This document shows, in pieces, positions 10,528 to 23,158 of a DNA stretch of 64,000 bases (position 1 is the stretch's first letter; every line of letters begins with the position of its first letter). The notes under the pieces are model-generated. The model was not told the origin of the DNA. It saw only the letters and a program-made list of their open reading frames with translations, and ran no database searches. A program made the position numbers and the translations under genes. Source of the stretch: Camellia lanceoleosa (taxonomy: Eukaryota; Streptophyta; Magnoliopsida; Ericales; Theaceae); contig CM045762.1 of assembly GCA_025200525.1 (NCBI GenBank), positions 86,618,717-86,682,716 on the forward strand. Reading direction: 5' to 3'.

Positions 10528-11997
10528 TATCCATTTTATTTCCTTTTGTTTTATGTCTTTATGTATTTTTGCGTTATTTTGTTTTTTATTTTATTTTTAT
10601 TTTTTTTCCTTTTATACTATACAGTAAAAAAAAAACACGCGCGTGTGTGTGTGTATGTTTGGTGCGTCCTTGCCTCGTTGGATGTACGCCTACGCTAGTC
10701 TAGTAAGATCCTCTCTCTCTCATTTTATTATCTACTTTTCAGTTGCTTACATTGAGGACAATGTTATATTCCAGTTGGATGGCCAAGGTTTTTACAAAAA
10801 CAATTCATGTTTGTACTTGCTGCACTTGATTACACCACTTCACTTGATGTTCACTTTGTCACAGTATGGTAGTGATATAAGCATATGTTAATTGGGGAAC
10901 CTAGTGGACTTGTATGAAAATGGTTTATTGGGTAAATACTCGCATGTGATGTTTGCACTAGGAGAGTTGTTTGTGTTTGTAGTATTAGTACACTTGTCAT
11001 GAGTATGCCTTGATTCACATGAACACACTTTCATACCAGTGACCTCTCAATTCTAATCCCTGGTGTACATCATTGATAATTGCTAGTGTTGCAAGAAAGA
11101 ATAAATGAGCATCTTTGATTCTCAAAAAAAAAAAAAAAAAGTGTTTGACTTGTTTGGGTTCGTAGCCTTTTTAACTCGAATTATTAAGCCCGTAAGGGTG
11201 TCTCTACAACTAGTGTCCTAAAACAGTTTAGTTTGGGAGTCATTGGCCCAATACTTGCTACATGAGTTAATTAGAAAGGTTAAGGGACTTAGACATTGCA
11301 CAGTTAAGGAAAAATAATGACTTGTTCGAATCTGTAGCCTTTTCAGCTCGAGTTATTAAGCCCGTAGGGGTGTCTCTACACCTAATACCCTAAAACCGTC
11401 TGGTTTAGGAGTCATTGGCCCAATACTTGCTACATGGATTGATTAGAAAGCTTAATTTTTCAAGACATTGCATAGTCGTTCAATAAATAAATAAATAAAA
11501 ATTGAGAATCCTGGTTGCAAAAGTTTAGTTTTTTTGTATATGTTAGGTGTTATTATGAGTTACAATGGGCTATTATAGTGGACAGTTAACTAGTTATGGA
11601 GAATTTACTTTACACCAAGGGCACTGATGATGTGTTTACTAGTATTCACAAGTACAGGGGATTTAACTTTTGTATTATCTAAATTGTGGTTTTGGCTCAA
11701 TAGATTCCACTGTGCCTTTAATGACTTATCATGTCTTAATATCACACTGTAGTGGCACATAAGTTAATTGTCAGGTGGAGTAGTCTGGTTAATTGTTGTT
11801 GAGCAGATATGAATATGTTGATGTTTGTGGGTATCGTTTCTAGAAACCCTCACGAGATTATACTCGTCCACTTGGGGTAATCTTGTAGTTGAAAGGCTTG
11901 TTGCATATGCTAAATGCAATCGTGATTCTTACGAAAGTGGCTTAGACTTATTTTACTTTTCTTATTTCTTTTGTTTTGCTCGAGGACTAGCAAAATA
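10528..11997 (+). other. Athila 3' non-coding region
   Basis: Non-coding spacer of about 1.5 kb. It holds T-rich runs, a short CG/GT microsatellite near 10637, a 173-bp tandem duplication (listed separately) and the conserved GCTCGAGGACTAGC stretch at about 11977 that commonly precedes the polypurine tract in Athila-like elements. Confidence 0.6.
11146..11490 (+). repeat. Tandem duplication, two units of about 173 bp
   Basis: Unit 1 starts TGACTTGTTTGGGTTCG at 11146 and unit 2 starts TGACTTGTTCGAATCTG at 11319. Both share TTATTAAGCCCGTA, GGTGTCTCTACA and AGTCATTGGCCCAATACTTG in the same order, with diverged ends. Confidence 0.8.
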
Positions 11998-12011
11998 TAA
12001 GTTGGGAGATG
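11998..12011 (+). promoter_or_regulatory. Polypurine tract of the Athila-type element
   Basis: The purine-rich run TAAGTTGGGAGATG lies immediately before the 3' LTR, where plus-strand DNA synthesis would be primed. Confidence 0.7.
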
Positions 12012-13151
12012 TGATGTAGGCCGAATGGTTCCACATTGAGGCCACTTAAGTTACATTTTTAGTCTTTCAATGTTGTTTATTTGGTGGAGATGATGTGTTT
12101 TGTGCACTTGTATAGATTTGGTAGGACAAGATGCAAAATCAATCAAAAATGGCACAAAAAGAAGATTCTTTATGCCAGGAGCAAAAAAATCCCGGCCTGC
12201 CACCTCGCCGTAAGTGCGGCTCAACCCCACCGCATGTGCGGCCCACCATCGTTCGAGCAGCTCACCTAGGGATTGCGTGCATAAAAATTTCAAGCTCTTC
12301 TACTGGCTACTGGAAATAAAAGGAAGAAAATGAGGCTATAAAAGGGTTCGAAAATTATTTTAAGGAAAATGGAGGCTAGGGTTTGAAGAAAGCAATTTGT
12401 CCTCAAGCTTCAAGAACAATTTCCATGGGGGCTTCTTCCTCTTCCTCCACCTCTTCCCACTCCTCCTTAAGTGGCTAGTCTCCCAGTTTTAGGGTTTTGA
12501 TGAAACCTTGGCCATGTAAAGGGATTTTTCTTAAGCTTTGATTGTGAAATGGTTTGAATAAATGTATAGATGTCTTAGAAGTTTATAATATTTTTTCGTT
12601 TCATATCTTCACATGTTTTACTCTCGTGATTGTTTAATGCTTTCCATACATTAGTTTTCTTTGTGTGCGTGTTCAAAGTATGAGACGAGTCATGCTACGA
12701 GAGACGGGTCATGTTGCTACCATAGTTTAGAGCAAAGGCCTCATGTTAATTGAGATGACTCGTGCTTGTACGTTGAACACAACAATCCTCTTGATCAATG
12801 TTTCAAACTTGTAATTATGAAATATTGGGTAGTTCAAACCGGAGTGCAATTGATGGCCGATGTTAAGTCTTATTTATGTGGTTAGTGGTGAATTTTTTGC
12901 CCTAAGATTTTCCCAAAAATCAGTATCTTAAACCCTAATTTTAATTGTCAATTCAATTTTCTCAATTTTATTTAATTCTTGTTTAGTCATAATATCCCTC
13001 AATCTTTTTATCAAAATTAATTTAAGAATTTAAAAATTAAATTAGTTTAATTTTCCGTTTGTTTCTGTGGATCGATACCTGGACTTACCACTATTCTGAA
13101 GAATTTGGTATAGTTTAGTGTTTATATTTGGTGTGTGAAACCACACCATCA
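12012..13151 (+). repeat. 3' LTR of the Athila-type element
   Basis: 1,140 bp, the partner of 761-1891. It keeps a TATA box (TATAAAAG, 12337-12344) and the GC-rich block at about 12190-12270. Most differences from the 5' LTR are transitions, which suggests methylation-driven decay since insertion. Confidence 0.9.
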
Positions 13152-13156
13152 ACATG
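13152..13156. repeat. Target site duplication ACATG, right copy
   Basis: Exact partner of 756-760. Just after it the interrupted Tekay pol tail resumes (Phe-Asp-Asp-Glu-Ile), which confirms where the Athila-type element landed. Confidence 0.92.
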
Positions 13157-13677
13157 GTATAGTTTAAATTTCGACGACGAAATTTGTATAAGTGGATAGG
13201 GTGTGAGACCCCTGACTTTTGGATTTCTCTTAAAGCCCTTTCCTTTGGATTATTCAATGAAAACCCTTAATTCCTCATTTATTTCCAATTTTAACCTTAG
13301 AGTCAAGATTGCGTCCCGATGGGAACCATAGGAACCCTAATCGGTCCCGGTAACTTAGGAATCATTTCTAAAACCTTAATACTAATCAATTAGCTTCCTA
13401 ATTATGGATTGATCATTTAAAACCCTAGATTTCCACTTCTCATTATGTTCGTTTGATTGATAATCTTTTAATTCGCAACACGCAACTTTAACTGAATTGA
13501 ACCCCATAACCCTAATTTAATTAGACACTACATTTAAATAGATGTTTCAATTCATAAATTAAAGTCTTAGTCCTCACACTTTAATTGAATTACATTTTGA
13601 CCCCTAACTAGTACCATTATAATAATATATATACTTGTACATTTCTTAAATAAGTAATTTTGTACACAAAAAAAATT

Positions 13678-13733
<56 letters not shown>

Positions 13734-14530
13734 GATTGTACACAAGAAAATCAAAGAAAATCCGCCAAAATCCCTTGAACATGGCTGGCGTAACCCTAGG
13801 TGTAGATATAGTGTCCTTTTTGCAAACATAATCCATGGATTTAAAGAAGATTTTGATCATAGTACTCACAAATTTAGCAACTTTGTCTTGTACTTGTAAC
13901 TAGCCTAATTCTAAATAAAGCATAACCCTAACTAGAACATGTTTAAGTACACAATTAGGACCCTAATCACCCCTCATTCCATTACATTTCAATTAAATCC
14001 AAAGACTATTCAATTCAATTGGAACAAATGGCCTTTTGGACTTTTCACACCAAATATTCTATAAATACACCACCTCTCTCAATACTTTTGCACATCCAAC
14101 GCATATGCATACACATACATATACATATACACATACACATACACACATTTTAGCATAGAGAGGGAGAGGGGAGAGGAAGAGAGAGCTTTGGTGGTAGAGG
14201 AGGAAAAAGAAAGGAATTTTTGAGCAAACACTTCACTAGATAATATTATCATCTCTTTCTCATTAATATTAATATTTATTTTTATTTATTTCGGTATCTA
14301 CCTACTATTGACATTCATTTCAATCACGTTATCCATACTAAAAATAATGCTAGTGTAATTTTGTCAAACTATATATATATATATATATTTCAAACTTCAA
14401 AAAAGGTTAATGTGGGGAGCAGACTTCTCTCCAATCCAAATCGGATTAGAGAGTGTTGTTAGGCCTTTGTGAGCCCACCACGAAACCTGCATCGATGTGA
14501 CTCATCGAGTAATTCATCCCTGTAGAAAAC
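13157..14530 (+). mobile_element. Tekay/Del element: end of pol, polypurine tract and 3' LTR
   Basis: The pol tail (TTTCGACGACGAAATTT) is followed by a purine stretch at about 13190-13201 and an LTR starting TGTGAGACCCC at 13202. The LTR holds a (CA)n(TA)n microsatellite (about 13680-13722) and a TATA box in TATAAATACACC at 14060, followed by a purine-rich transcribed leader (about 14155-14215). The LTR's right end is not certain; I place it near 14530. The matching 5' LTR is not in the window, so no target duplication can be checked. Confidence 0.6.
13680..13732. repeat. Compound microsatellite (CA)n(TA)n
   Basis: An uninterrupted CA run followed by a TA run inside the Tekay LTR. Confidence 0.95.
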
Positions 14531-15023
14531 CATATTGATTAGATATCGATATCCACTTGATCGAATCACATTTGTGTTAATGGTAAATATGATTTTTAAA
14601 ACAAATTGTGTCGGGCGTTCATATATTTTGCTTTTGTGTTATTTTGGTCTTCATAATTTCAATTGGCTCAATTTTGACATTAAATTTATGAATTTATCTC
14701 AATTTAATCCAATTGATTATAATTGTTAGCAATTTTTAAATGGCATGTATCATACTTTTAGGTACAAAATTATAAACTTGCTCAACGCAGTGAGTTAACA
14801 TCAACCAATACAATGATCATTTTCTGTCAAAAAAACCAATGGCATTATTTAGACTAAATTGACACAAAATCTAAAATTAAGGATCAAAATTGAGCTAATT
14901 AAAAGTGTAGAGACTAGAATGACACAAAAATCAAAATTTTAATAAGTGTAATTCATCAACAAAAAAGGAAAAGAAAAAGAAAAACTACACTAGTCATACT
15001 TGTGGTTTAGAAAATAATTATAA
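14531..15023. other. AT-rich intergenic sequence, nothing recognised
   Basis: No coding pattern, tRNA-like fold or complete element ends. Repeated AATTGG..CTCAATTT phrases suggest decayed element sequence. Confidence 0.4.
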
Positions 15024-15026
15024 TAA

Positions 15027-15272
15027 GGCCTTGCTTGGGAAGTTGGTTATTTTAGTAGGTTGTTTTAATTTTTTGTTATTTTAATAGGCTAAAATATTTG
15101 TGTTTGGAAAGATGGTTAGGTTTTTTTAGGTGGATGTGATGTTTGTGAGAGAAAAAGCGAAATGATTATGGATTTGATGTGACATTTTGTCTTATTAACT
15201 ATTTTAACTTATTTTATATTTTTGTGAATTTTAACCCAAAAAAGTAAAATATAGCCCTTTGCAAACAAGGTC
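15027..15272. mobile_element. Tourist-like MITE (PIF/Harbinger type)
   Basis: 246 bp flanked by TAA on both sides (15024-15026 and 15273-15275). The ends are imperfect inverted repeats: GGCCTTGCTTGG on the left, and on the right CAAACAAGGTC, whose complement is GACCTTGTTTG. It has no coding content. The same family, in reverse orientation, lies upstream of both OMT copies (28372-28612 and 61145-61385). Confidence 0.8.
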
Positions 15273-15600
15273 TAAGTCTCACAAAGTTCAATACCGATCC
15301 CCCTTTTAGTTAAATAAAAGTTATCAAAACTAACGTAAATAATAGTGTAAAACATAAGAATAAATTAAATATGTATTTCAGTATGAAAAAAATATTGATA
15401 ATATTCACTACGTTTGGTTTCGATTTTCTAAGTTAATTTTCAAAATTTTGTTTTGAAAAATGTTTTTGAAAATATTATTATTTTTTATGTAAATTGAAAT
15501 CTTACGGCAATGTTTGATTTATAGATTTAAAAAAGGAAAAAAAAATTATGGGAAATGTAATTATATTTTATTTATATTTACTCTTTCATTTTTAAATTTA

Positions 15601-17554
15601 CTAGTGGTAATCCATGCTATGCACGATGTGTAAAAAAATTAATAATATATTTTTATACAAAATAATATAAATAGTTAAATTTTTGTATGCAAATTATGAA
15701 AACAAAGAAAATTGAAATTTACAATTTAAGTCTCACAATTTTATCACAATTTATTTATTATTTTTTAATGTGTCACAAATTTAATATGTAACTTTCAACC
15801 CCTTACTAGAATTGCAAACTTAGGTGAGTTCAACCTAAGCAACTTGAGTCGAGTTTAAAATTTTTTAAAGATTGAACAACATAGTTTTTAATTAAATGAT
15901 GACCTATGCAAAAATTTAAAAAAAAAAAAAAAAATGTTTGAGTGAACTTAGGCAGAAACACTAAATAACCTGAGTAACCAAAACAAAATTATATATATGA
16001 ATATATAAATTATTTGCTAATTTAATTTTTTAAATAATAAATAAAATTAATTAAAAGCTTAATATTAATGAACAAAAGAAAAAAACAATATACTTAAGAT
16101 TTCCAATAGATTTTTTCTTGGAAATATTTTAAAAATACACTTTTTAGAAAGAGATCATCGAATAAAGGGTTGTTTGGGAAGTGTCATATTAACTTACTTT
16201 TTTATTTTTTTATCTTTTTTGGGTCAGATCACATCTTTATTTTTCTACACATCTTTTTATAAAAAGTAAAAAAATATACTTAATTATCTTTTTTAGGTCA
16301 CATCACATCTCTTCTTTTTTATATATATTTTTGTAAAAAGTAAAAAAGTATACTTATTTGGCACTTTTCAAACTACCAATAAGTTGATATTAAAAAAAAT
16401 TACTTTTTATAATGGCATAAATAATTTAAATATGATTTTTTAGAAATTCTTATCAATTTAAAAATTACAATAAAATATTAAATAGAATAAAAATTTCTTA
16501 CAAAATAAAAATATTTGAATAAAAAAAGGTAAGAAGAACATTTAATACGGTATATTCATTTAATCTGAAAATAATTCTAAATGAATAATAAATTGTCACC
16601 TATAACCCTTCTTTTTTTAAAAAAATAAAGTTTAACAAACTATCACTTTTAATAAATAAAAAAAAAATTAACGTTTCTTTCTTATTTGTAACTTTTTAAC
16701 AATTTGAGCCAAACATATCTTTATTCTTTATTTTAATTTTTTAATTGACAACTGAGATAAAAAAATAAAAAAAATTCGAACAAAATCTAAAATAGCTATT
16801 AAAAAAATTATTAAAATAGTGATTAAAAAAAATCTAAAATAAAAAAAATTATTAATAGTGATTAATAATTTGAACACATGTATTTAAAATAAATTATATT
16901 TAGACTAATAATATTATGACACATCATTACGACATATGTGAATATTGATCTTATTTTAATTGTAGCAATATAATTTGAAGAAGAATTTAAATTTGAAATT
17001 TTATTTTAAGAATGTAAAATTAATTTATAGATCAATCATATTATAACACGTATTAACAAAAAATTAAACAAAATAAAAAAAATAAGAAAAAAGAATTACA
17101 ACTTTCAATCTTACTAAATTGACAATATTTTTCAATTATAATAGTATGTAGCTATATAGGTATATAGATAAATCATGAAATAGATCATTATTTAAAATTT
17201 ATATATTATGGTATAAATCATTATAATTTTAAATTTAAATTTATGGAATGCTTTCCATATTTAGTGCCCTTCAAATTTGAATTTTAAAATGGATTAGCAT
17301 ACTCTCTATTTTTTATTTTATATATTTGATATATTTTCCATTTAAAAGTAATAAATCAAGAGATATTAAATTTTTTATTTTATTATTTATTTTTTCTTTG
17401 TTCTTTGTTCTTTTTATTTTTGCTTGAATGAGATAGGATTTTTTAAAATTATTTAAAATCAAAAAGTTAAAATTTTTAATTCGAGATATTGAAACTTCCA
17501 CAAGACTTGTGGCTAGAAACCTCCTTTTACTTAGATAATAAATAGATAGATAGA
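15601..17554 (-). mobile_element. Helitron-like element H1, non-autonomous, eroded
   Basis: Read on the minus strand it would start TCTATCTATC at 17554 and end CTAG at 15601, inserted between A (15600) and T (17555) as Helitrons do. Near the CTAG end, 15611-15627 matches the hairpin of the fresher copy H2 with C-to-T and G-to-A changes, so the stem is partly lost. It has no RepHel coding sequence. A Tourist-like MITE lies inside it (16166-16379). The rest is AT-rich filler. Confidence 0.55.
16166..16379. mobile_element. Tourist-like MITE inside H1
   Basis: The left end AGGGTTGTTTGGGAAGTG and the right end CACTTTTCAAACTACCAA form an imperfect inverted repeat. TAA flanks both sides (16163-16165, 16380-16382). 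An internal segment around GGTCACATCACATCTCTT is duplicated. Confidence 0.65.
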
Positions 17555-17852
17555 TTTAATAAGAATTTATATTTATTTTAGATATTTTTTTAATATACAA
17601 ATTAGTTTTTTTAGATTTTTTATAAAAATAATTTAATAATCTCATCACCTCATCACTATGTGGAAGAAGTTGAAAAGGGTGTAGCAGTAGGTATGTGATA
17701 AGTCAAAAAAGCTTGTGGGTTGAAAGAAGTCAATAAATGTTAAGTTTTTTTTATTTTTATATTTTTAAATCAAAAAATTTGAAATTCAAGACTAGGATAA
17801 AGGAACTCTCACAAAGTTTGTGGATTAGAAACTCAATTTTCTTTATATAATA
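17555..17852. repeat. Helitron-derived dispersed repeat, copy S1
   Basis: Matches 18667-18898 plus 27721-27786 (copy S2) over most of its length: TTTAATAAGAATTTATATTT, the ATCACTATGTGGAAGAAG region, and the TTTGTGGATTAGAAACTC end. It represents another Helitron terminus lying next to H1 and H2. Confidence 0.6.
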
Positions 17853-18666
17853 CTAGCCTATCACCCGTGCCATGCACGGGATAATTATAAATATTTATAT
17901 TTATTTTAGATTTTTACAATAGGTATGTGAAAAGTTAAAAAAAATATGTGTATTGGAGAAGTTATAAAGATTTGAAAGAATTTAATAAGTGTTTATTTAT
18001 TTATTTTTCAAAAAACAAAACAAAAAAATTAAGAGGGAAAAAAATTAAGAGCCATTTACACAATAATCACATGGGTCTCTTGGGGATGCAAAAAGTAATG
18101 GCATGTACATACTGGGGTTTGACCGAGGAGTTTGAAAGAATTTAATAAGTGTTTATTTATTTTTTTTAAAAAAAACAAAACAAAAAAATTAAGAGGAAAA
18201 AAAATTAAGAGCCATTTATCCAATAATTACATGGGTTTCTTGAGGATGCAAAAAGTAATGGCGTGTAAATACTTGGGATTTGACCGAGGAGGTAGCCCCA
18301 AAGGCAAATACATTTTTTTATTATTACACATATACACACCACATAGTCATATAGCCTCTCTCTCTCAGTTATTGATTTATTCTAGTTAGTAATCTTTGAA
18401 CCAATCACCAAGTCAATTTTTTTTTTTTAAATCTTGAAATTAGGATTTCATTTATTGTGTTATTCTAGTCAGTTGTGCTTCCCCACCCTCTATCTCCTCC
18501 ATTTGTCAATAGTGTAATTATTATAATCTTTGAACCACTCACCAAGTCAAATTTTTTTTGTAAAAAAAAAAATAAAAAATCAGAAAATTAGGATTAGCAT
18601 ATTGGAGCTTCCACGGGCCTTGGGGGTTAAAACCTCATTTTCCTTAATATATAGTATAGATATAGA
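17853..18666 (-). mobile_element. Helitron-like element H2 with intact 3' hairpin
   Basis: 814 bp. On the minus strand it starts TCTATATCTATAC at 18666 and ends CTAG at 17853, between A (17852) and T (18667). The hairpin is perfect: CCCGTGC, loop CAT, GCACGGG at 17864-17880, seven bases from the CTAG terminus, the classic Helitron 3' end. It contains a 160-bp tandem duplication and no transposase, so it is non-autonomous. Confidence 0.75.
17971..18291 (+). repeat. Tandem duplication of 160 bp inside H2
   Basis: Unit 1 (17971-18130) and unit 2 (18131-18291) both begin TTTGAAAGAATTTAATAAGT and end GACCGAGGAG. They carry AAAAGTAATGGC at the same offset and differ by small changes only. Confidence 0.85.
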
Positions 18667-18898
18667 TTTAATAATAATTTATATTTATTTTAGATATTTT
18701 TTTAATATACAAATTATTTTTTTTTAGTTTTTTTATAAAAATAATTTAATAACCCCATCACTAATCATAGTGTATAGAAGAAGTTGAAAAATGTATAGCA
18801 GTATATATGTGAAAAGTCAAAAAAAACTTCTAAATTGAGAGAAGTCAATAAATGTTAAGATTTTTTTTTTAAATCAAAAATTAGAAAATTAAGATTGA
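18667..18898. repeat. Helitron-derived repeat copy S2, left part
   Basis: Left part of the repeat homologous to 17555-17852. It is interrupted by CACTA-1 and resumes at 27721-27786, where it ends GATAGA before T, like the 5' terminus of H1. Confidence 0.6.
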
Positions 18899-19059
18899 CA
18901 CTACTAGAAATATGACTTTCTGCGTCTATTTTTTTGTGACCGTTTGTTTTGCGGTCGCAAAAAATCTCTTTTTAATTGACCCAACCGTGTTCTTAAAAGT
19001 AAAAAAAAAAATTAAAAACCCCCAAATCATTAAAAAAAACTTGACCCGTCCCCCTTTTT

Positions 19060-19260
19060 TCCCTTTATTTCCCAAATCAGAACTCTCTCTCACTCGACTC
19101 TCTCGCTCGAATCTCAGTCTCTCTCACTAGACTCTCACTTTGAAGAAGATTTGAAAATTTTGATCGATTGTTGATGAAGATTTGAAGATTTCAATCTGCT
19201 GTTGATGAAGATTTCGATCGATCCATAATCGAGATTCATAATCGGTAAGCCTAAACACTT
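19060..19260 (+). promoter_or_regulatory. Putative 5' leader of the CACTA-1 transcript
   Basis: Pyrimidine-rich CTCTCTCTCACTCGACTC, then a repeated GTTGATGAAGATTT phrase and a splice-donor-like CGGTAAGCC at about 19241. This is the look of a plant 5' untranslated region. No clear TATA box was chosen. Confidence 0.4.
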
Positions 19261-22200
19261 CTCTTTGTCTCTCTCTATAATGTTTGGCACATCTTTATCG
19301 ATTCATCTTCATCGCTCTCCTCTCTGCTCTTTGTACTCTCTCTCTCTCTCTCTATATATATATCCATGTACTGTATCACCGATATGTGTTGTTCAATTAC
19401 AACAATGTGTAAATTACAACAATATCACCTCTCACAAAGGTGTAAATTACATCTCACAATACATGTATCACTGTAATCGATTGAATGAGGCATTTTTTGG
19501 TTCAAATATTTTAGCTCGTAACAGATCCACTTGATCATAATCTCTCTCTCTCCAATTTTGTTTGTATGTTTTTATAGGTATCTAATTTTATTTTATTTTT
19601 GTCTGTGCATATATATATATATATATACAAACGAAACGCATATATGTAAGATTTAAAGTGCTATATAGGTTTGATTTTTGTAATTTTTGGAACAATTTTG
19701 CAATGTGCTCCTTGGAAATTTTGGTCCACAAGAGATTAAGGTTTTTTTTAATACAACCAAACAGGCTAGCTTTCATGTCAATTCTCATAATTTACGCTGT
19801 TTCCAGTTTGGCTTTTACGCTCATGTAGTTTTCTTCTTGATTTTCTATTAATTCATCTTTAGCATTTTAACTCACTCATTTGATCCTGAACTTACTTATT
19901 GACTTCTCAAGCCTCGGTGCTCGTAACTTTAATCAAAAGAGAAGAACACTTAAATCCGGGGAGTCAATTTCATTCTAGAACATATTGTTACAATGCTTAT
20001 GCAAATCCGCTCGCTCATGTGGAATACAGAATTCTAGCTCCTATTGGATGTTGGTGAAGAGAATAACATCTAAATATGATTGAATGCTACAGAACCGGAT
20101 TTTAAAAGTACCTCTGTGAAGTTAAGAATAAATCAAATTTCTTGAGTTAGAAGATTACTGAATCAAAAATCATAAAAAACGATTAAATAACGCTCAATCT
20201 CATAGCTCTGTAGATGGTAATGAAAATAGCTTGATTTAAATTTAAGTAGGATTTGAACACACATGTTTGTCATGTAAAATGGATGATCATTACCAAGTTC
20301 ACCAAAATCACATAATAACCCGAGATTCAAGCCTTCATTGGAAAACACTTTCAAGTGATTACACTATAAAAATGCTTGTAAAATGAAGATTTGTTTTTTT
20401 GCATACCATACCATACCATACCAAACAAAATGAAATGAAATTATTTAATTCCATGTAGTGACAATTTATTAATCAAAACATAATTATGTCTACTTTAAAG
20501 GCACATCAACGCAGAATGGGGTTAATTCATGGGCTCTGGACATGCAGCAAAACTTTTATCGTAGCTGTTTACTGTTGCAGTTTGATTTGAAAATGCCACA
20601 CTCATCAGACCATGATTCAAGGTGATTTTCTGTACAAAGTAGATTCTAGAATTGACCTTGTTTGAATTCACTGATTTCAACCTTCTTTTTCGGTATATGA
20701 ATGATACAATGTTTAATAGACTTTTTTTCACTTAGTTTTCTTGTATCTTGTCCTTGATACAGTACTTGGATGAGAACAAAATGTTGATTTTGGCCATACT
20801 GGAAAATCAAAACCTTGGAAAACTCACCGAGTGTGCCCAGTAAGTGAACGCTTCAAATTGTAGGACCGAGTTTTTCATTTATTCCTAAAATTTGTTGCAG
20901 CTTTTAATTATTTGACCAAGGCATCACAAAGCTATATATGAACTGCACTACTATTGTTATTTAAAAAATAAAAATAAATAAATTTCGGGGATGGCGATTG
21001 GTATGCAGACTTGTTTTCATATGCTTTTTGTTTGAAACTTTGTTAGGTTCCGTGACGTAGAGTCTTTTACATGTCTAACTTCAGGCAACATAAATCATTT
21101 TTTGAAATGCACTGGAATTGTTAGTTTCACATGAAGGATATCTAATATGGTTTGAGAAATCTCTTACTAAATTCAACATTTTCAATTTGCAGTTCATTTC
21201 TAGTTCTCATAATTCTCTAGCGTCTTTTTGTTTTCATTTTTGTGTGCATGAATTTGTATTTGTATTTGATACTAACGAAAGAAGACAGTTACTACAAATA
21301 AGAAAACCTTGATTGGTATCACTCTGCTAAAAGGAAACAAGGCAAGTAATTTACAATGCTAAGTTTAGGCGTGGCGTGTGATGATTTTTATTTTTAAAAC
21401 AAAGACAGAAAAAGATAGTCATGAATTGAAAATTAATAATTTTGATTAGAACAAAAAGGGTAAGAACTATAAATTTTGTTGTGTGGAATGTGTGAGGGTC
21501 ATGTAACTCTATAGGATAATGAGTTGAGGAAGGCATAAGAGTTAATTTCATACGTTAGTTATTTAGGAAACCAACATATATAGGTCTTTTGAGGATGAAT
21601 GCTGCTCGGTTTTATTTTTTTACTTCAGTGATCACAGTCTGTTGACATGAAAAGACTGTGACATCCTTTGCTTGAATGTTGAGTAAGGATGATTGTTGAA
21701 CCACCTTACATTGTATCTTCACATCCTTTGCTCGACTGATTGACTCTAACAATGAGTTACCCTTAATTGTTGATATGTCATTAGGGGTTTTTGAAGATTA
21801 AACTAAGAATGGATCACTGACATTGGGAAAATAATAGAGCGGTAGAAATCCATGTGAGCATCAAGATCCAGTAATTTTCTTCTGATCTTGTGAAGAAAAA
21901 AGAGCATAAGAATTGTTTAACTTTGAGGCAAATTGTGAACCACTGGAAAATGAGAGTATTGGCATGTGCTTGACAACGAGTTTCGACTCTGCTACAAAAC
22001 CAACTAGTGGGCAGCTAGTGCATGCATGTATGGGCATAACCTGTACATATAACCTATCCTATGCTTTAACCTTTCAGTCTCACATGCTTTAACCTTTCCT
22101 ACTAATAATAATATAACCGAAAACAGAAAAGCCACAGGGCATAATGCTCCCCTAGTTAAGCAAAAGCAAACTAAAGCCAAATAATGTAGTGCATACAATG

Positions 22201-22552
22201 CAACAATGAAAGTTTATCATCATAGACCAATTTTAGTGGCAATAGATTATAAATCACAACTATAAACTTTAACAACATTGCATGTACACACACATGAATG
22301 CACACACAAGGGAAGACAAAAAAACAATAAAAAAAGAAGAAAGGCATTACTTGGTGTCTTTTCATATTCTAAAGTGAGGCAACGGGCGTGTAAGCCAACA
22401 AAGCCAGCAATGGTTGAAAGAATTCTGCTTTACATTGATATCCTCGGCAACTGCAATGGTTCAATGTACACTATCAGGGGTTCTAAGTACACTATAAGTA
22501 AATTTCTATCCATATTTCTTGTGTATTAACCTTTTCATATTTCTTTCATTTT
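19261..22552. other. CACTA-1 interior, presumed 5' intron or spacer, no coding region recognised
   Basis: AT-rich, with short microsatellites (CT then TA at 19339-19362, TA at 19610-19626) and a CCATA repeat at 20405-20423. The open frames here are short and lack motifs. The TnpD gene expected in a full CACTA element was looked for and not seen. Confidence 0.45.
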
Positions 22553-22674
22553 AGGATGAAGCGGAAGATTAAGACCTTTAAGGCCCCTTGCATTATGGAT
22601 GAGGCTTTACGTGTGCCGGCAAGTCCTTCGCTACCTTTCACTATTGATGGAGCATCTTCTCCAGATGTTTCGAG
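22553..22674 (+). pseudogene. Extra first-exon copy 1 of the CACTA-1 transposase gene
   Basis: Starts after TTTTAG, reads MKRKIKTFKAPCIMDEA and ends ...ASSPDVSR at a GTAAAC donor (22675). It is a tandem duplicate of the start of the main exon at 23419, with the preceding intron tail (TTAACCTTTTCATATTTC) also copied. It might be an alternative 5' exon or a dead duplicate. Confidence 0.65.
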
Positions 22675-23158
22675 GTAAACTTTACTGCTAAAGTTTTATT
22701 TTTTCTGAAACTGATTTGTATCACTAGGCACTAGCTGTTCAGCCTCAAAATGTTGTAATTGATGTAGAACAAGTAATTGAAGAATTCATGGAATGTTTAA
22801 AAGTGGAATATAGGAGAAGTCAAAGTGCACACAATCACTGGTTTTGCAGATGAGTAAAAGTTTTATACATGACTTATTGGTTTCAAATGTGTAGGTTCTT
22901 AGATTAACTCATGTGGTTATTGTCAAAACAACATTGTTAAAGTTATAATTTGATATGCTACAGTGTCAAAATGCTCTTTTTTAGTGCAAATGTCATTTTG
23001 GCATGCCCAGACTATTACTTATTTCTATCCGTTGGATGTCTCACATCCAAGCTATTAGATCAAAACCTTCACTTATGTGAGCTGAGCTGGCACACATGAC
23101 ATTGCCAAACCTATTATTTTGTGCACCTAATATTATTTAAATATTTCTTTTATTTTAG

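Larger units (their letters stand above)
761..13151 (+). mobile_element. Complete Athila-type Ty3/gypsy LTR retrotransposon, inactive
   Basis: A 12,391-bp element bounded by direct LTRs (761-1891 and 12012-13151) that begin TGATGTAGG and end ACCATCA, flanked by a perfect ACATG duplication. It has a tRNA-Asp type primer site next to the 5' LTR, a gag-pol frame from about 2.4 to 7.7 kb, an extra ORF at 9.3-10.5 kb in the env position, and a polypurine stretch just before the 3' LTR. The Athila assignment rests on the long non-coding spacers, the primer site, the gag and pol motifs and the extra ORF. Gag-pol is broken by many stops and at least one frameshift, so it cannot move by itself. It is inserted in the tail of a Tekay element. 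Confidence 0.9.

Noticed and set aside
19261..22552. A TnpD-type (Transposase_21) gene in CACTA-1
   Set aside because: No extended open frames or recognisable motifs; the stretch is AT-rich spacer.
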